Assembly: GCA_947447845.1 (NCBI GenBank)
Contig: CANFNO010000167.1
Span: forward strand, 1 to 6,524
DNA from: Burkholderiales bacterium
GTDB lineage: Bacteria; Pseudomonadota; Gammaproteobacteria; Burkholderiales; Burkholderiaceae
Length of the DNA: 6,524 nucleotides
Direction of reading: 5' to 3'
The position numbers and the translations under genes were made by a program. Position 1 is the stretch's first letter; each line of letters starts with the position of its first letter. Under the pieces are notes generated by a model. The model made no database searches and was not told the DNA's origin. It worked only from the letters and a program-made list of their open reading frames with translations. Positions 5,239 through 6,524 of this stretch are shown in pieces.

Positions 5239-6524
5239 ATGAAAATTGCCATCATCGGCTCCGGAATCTCAGGCTTGGCCGTCGCCCACAAACTGCGGGG
5301 CCAGGCTGAGCTCACGCTATTTGAGTCTGGCGACTACTTTGGCGGCCACACCCACACCGTGGATGTCACCCTGCCCGGACCATCCGGGCCGATAACCCAT
5401 GGCGTGGACACCGGTTTCCTGGTATTCAATGAACGCACCTACCCCAAGCTGATCGCGCTTTTTGCTGAGCTAGGTGTGGCCACGGCCAAGTCCGACATGT
5501 CGTTTTCGGTTCAGGTGCCAAACGGGCGTGGCAGCCAGCCCCTGGAGTGGAACGGCTCCACACTCAACACCGTGTTCGCCCAGCGCAGCAATCTGCTGAA
5601 CCCGCGCTTTCTGAAGATGCTGCGTGAGGTGGTGCGCTTTAACGCCCTGGCCACGCGCATTGCCGAAAGTGGCGCTGATATTGAATTGATGCAACCGCTC
5701 TCGGCGTTTCTGGCCCAACACGGCTTCTCCAGCGTGTTCCGCGACTGGTATTTTCTGCCCATGCTGGGTTGCATCTGGAGTTGCCCGACCGACCAGATGC
5801 TGCAGTTTCCGGTGGCCACCATGATTCGCTTCTGCCACAACCATGGCCTGATTCAGGTCACCAACCGGCCGCAGTGGTGGACGGTGGAAGGTGGCGCGCG
5901 GAACTATGTGGAAAAGATCGTCTCCGGCGTGCCAGACAAGCGCCTGAACACGCCCGTGCAAAGCATCCGTCGCGACGCGCAAGGCGTCTGGATTGCGTCC
6001 CGCGGCCAGACCGAGCGGTTTGATCAAGTGGTGTTGGCCTGCCATTCGGACCAGGCGCTGTCGCTGCTGAGCGACGCCACTGCGCAAGAGCTTGCCACAT
6101 TGGGAGCCATCCGTTACCAACCCAATACCGCCGTGCTGCACACCGATACCTCGGTGCTGCCGCGCGCACGCCGCGCCTGGGCCGCCTGGAATTACGAGCG
6201 GGCCGCCGACCAACAGCAGGAGCAGTCGCGTGTGTGCCTGCACTATTTGCTCAACCTGCTGCAGCCTCTGCCCTTCAAGCAAAGCGTGGTGGTGTCGCTC
6301 AATCCGCTGCAGGAGATTGCGCCAAGCCATGTGCTGGGCAGCTATTCCTATGACCACCCGGTTTTTAACCTGGTTGCCATCCATGCGCAAAAGCAGGTGC
6401 CAATGCTGCAAGGCCAGCACAGCACCTACTTCTGCGGTGCCTGGACCGGCTATGGTTTTCATGAGGACGGTCTGGCGTCGGGCCTCGATGTGGCCAACCG
6501 AATCAGCCGCACGCTGGCCCAAAC
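5239..6524 (+). CDS. FAD/NAD-binding amine-oxidase-like protein (COG2907 type), 3' end beyond window
   Basis: This is a soluble flavoprotein of the NAD(P)-binding Rossmann/flavin amine oxidoreductase superfamily; its substrate is unknown. The N-terminus carries the dinucleotide-binding motif IIGSGISG (residues 5-12, with G7, G9 and G12), E29 at the end of the second strand where FAD ribose is usually held, and GGHTHTV (35-41). The C-terminus has the FAD-closing segment YFCGAWTGYGFHEDGLASGL (397-416). The frame gives 428 codons with no stop before the window edge; since relatives are roughly 420-450 residues, only a short tail should be missing. ATG at 5239 is chosen because the Rossmann motif begins at once, as in the family, although no Shine-Dalgarno sequence is visible. 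In many proteobacteria genes of this group head a cluster with a DUF1365 protein and a cyclopropane-fatty-acid-synthase-like methyltransferase, sometimes under singlet-oxygen control. That would make a role in modifying unsaturated membrane lipids plausible, but those neighbours fall outside this window. Confidence 0.88.
   Translation, partial: MKIAIIGSGISGLAVAHKLRGQAELTLFESGDYFGGHTHTVDVTLPGPSGPITHGVDTGFLVFNERTYPKLIALFAELGVATAKSDMSFSVQVPNGRGSQPLEWNGSTLNTVFAQRSNLLNPRFLKMLREVVRFNALATRIAESGADIELMQPLSAFLAQHGFSSVFRDWYFLPMLGCIWSCPTDQMLQFPVATMIRFCHNHGLIQVTNRPQWWTVEGGARNYVEKIVSGVPDKRLNTPVQSIRRDAQGVWIASRGQTERFDQVVLACHSDQALSLLSDATAQELATLGAIRYQPNTAVLHTDTSVLPRARRAWAAWNYERAADQQQEQSRVCLHYLLNLLQPLPFKQSVVVSLNPLQEIAPSHVLGSYSYDHPVFNLVAIHAQKQVPMLQGQHSTYFCGAWTGYGFHEDGLASGLDVANRISRTLAQ

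Noticed and set aside
5208..5309. Short + strand frame starting at ATG 5208 and overlapping the start of the FAD gene
   Set aside because: It has about 33 codons, no Shine-Dalgarno site, and mostly reads the FAD gene out of frame. A leader peptide cannot be excluded, but nothing supports one.
5470..6522. Long - strand open frame (350 codons) opposite the FAD gene
   Set aside because: It is antisense to a gene with clear FAD-binding motifs at both ends, its composition is low in information, and no family motif is seen.

Overview
The window is GC-rich, with strongly C/G-ending codons (CTG leucine, GCC/GCG alanine) in most genes. Its gene content (GlnE, a single-domain RfaE2 heptose adenylyltransferase, an HD-GYP-related protein with a conserved betaproteobacterial-style N-terminus, and a COG2907-type FAD protein) points to a chromosomal segment of a betaproteobacterium, probably Burkholderiales and perhaps Comamonadaceae. 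The taxonomic placement is inferred from protein style only; no rRNA or other marker is present. I see no tRNA, rRNA, CRISPR array, transposase or prophage gene.

Layout: (1) 3-2546, + strand, most of glnE, the bifunctional glutamine synthetase adenylyltransferase/deadenylylase, cut at its 5' end by the window edge. (2) 2586-3143, + strand, a small dihydrofolate-reductase-fold (RibD C-terminal-like) protein with a visibly different leucine codon mix. (3) 3226-3720, - strand, rfaE2/hldC, an ADP-heptose pathway enzyme for LPS inner core, with its own intrinsic terminator between it and the convergent gene 2. (4) 3721-3809, a divergent intergenic region with overlapping hairpins. (5) 3810-5039, + strand, a 409-residue HD-GYP-like protein whose metal-binding HD pair and GYP motif are absent. 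(6) 5040-5238, a spacer with an intrinsic terminator and a 10-bp palindrome. (7) 5239 to the window end, + strand, an FAD/NAD-binding amine-oxidase-like protein, essentially complete but without its stop codon.

The genes do not form one pathway. They read as housekeeping units (nitrogen control, LPS core synthesis, a probable signalling or regulatory protein, and the likely start of a lipid-modification cluster) with one possibly acquired reductase-fold gene between them. I did not find a convincing new multi-gene system. The observations most worth a second look are the degenerate HD-GYP domain, the mutually exclusive hairpins between rfaE2 and the HD-GYP-like gene, and the palindrome in front of the FAD gene.
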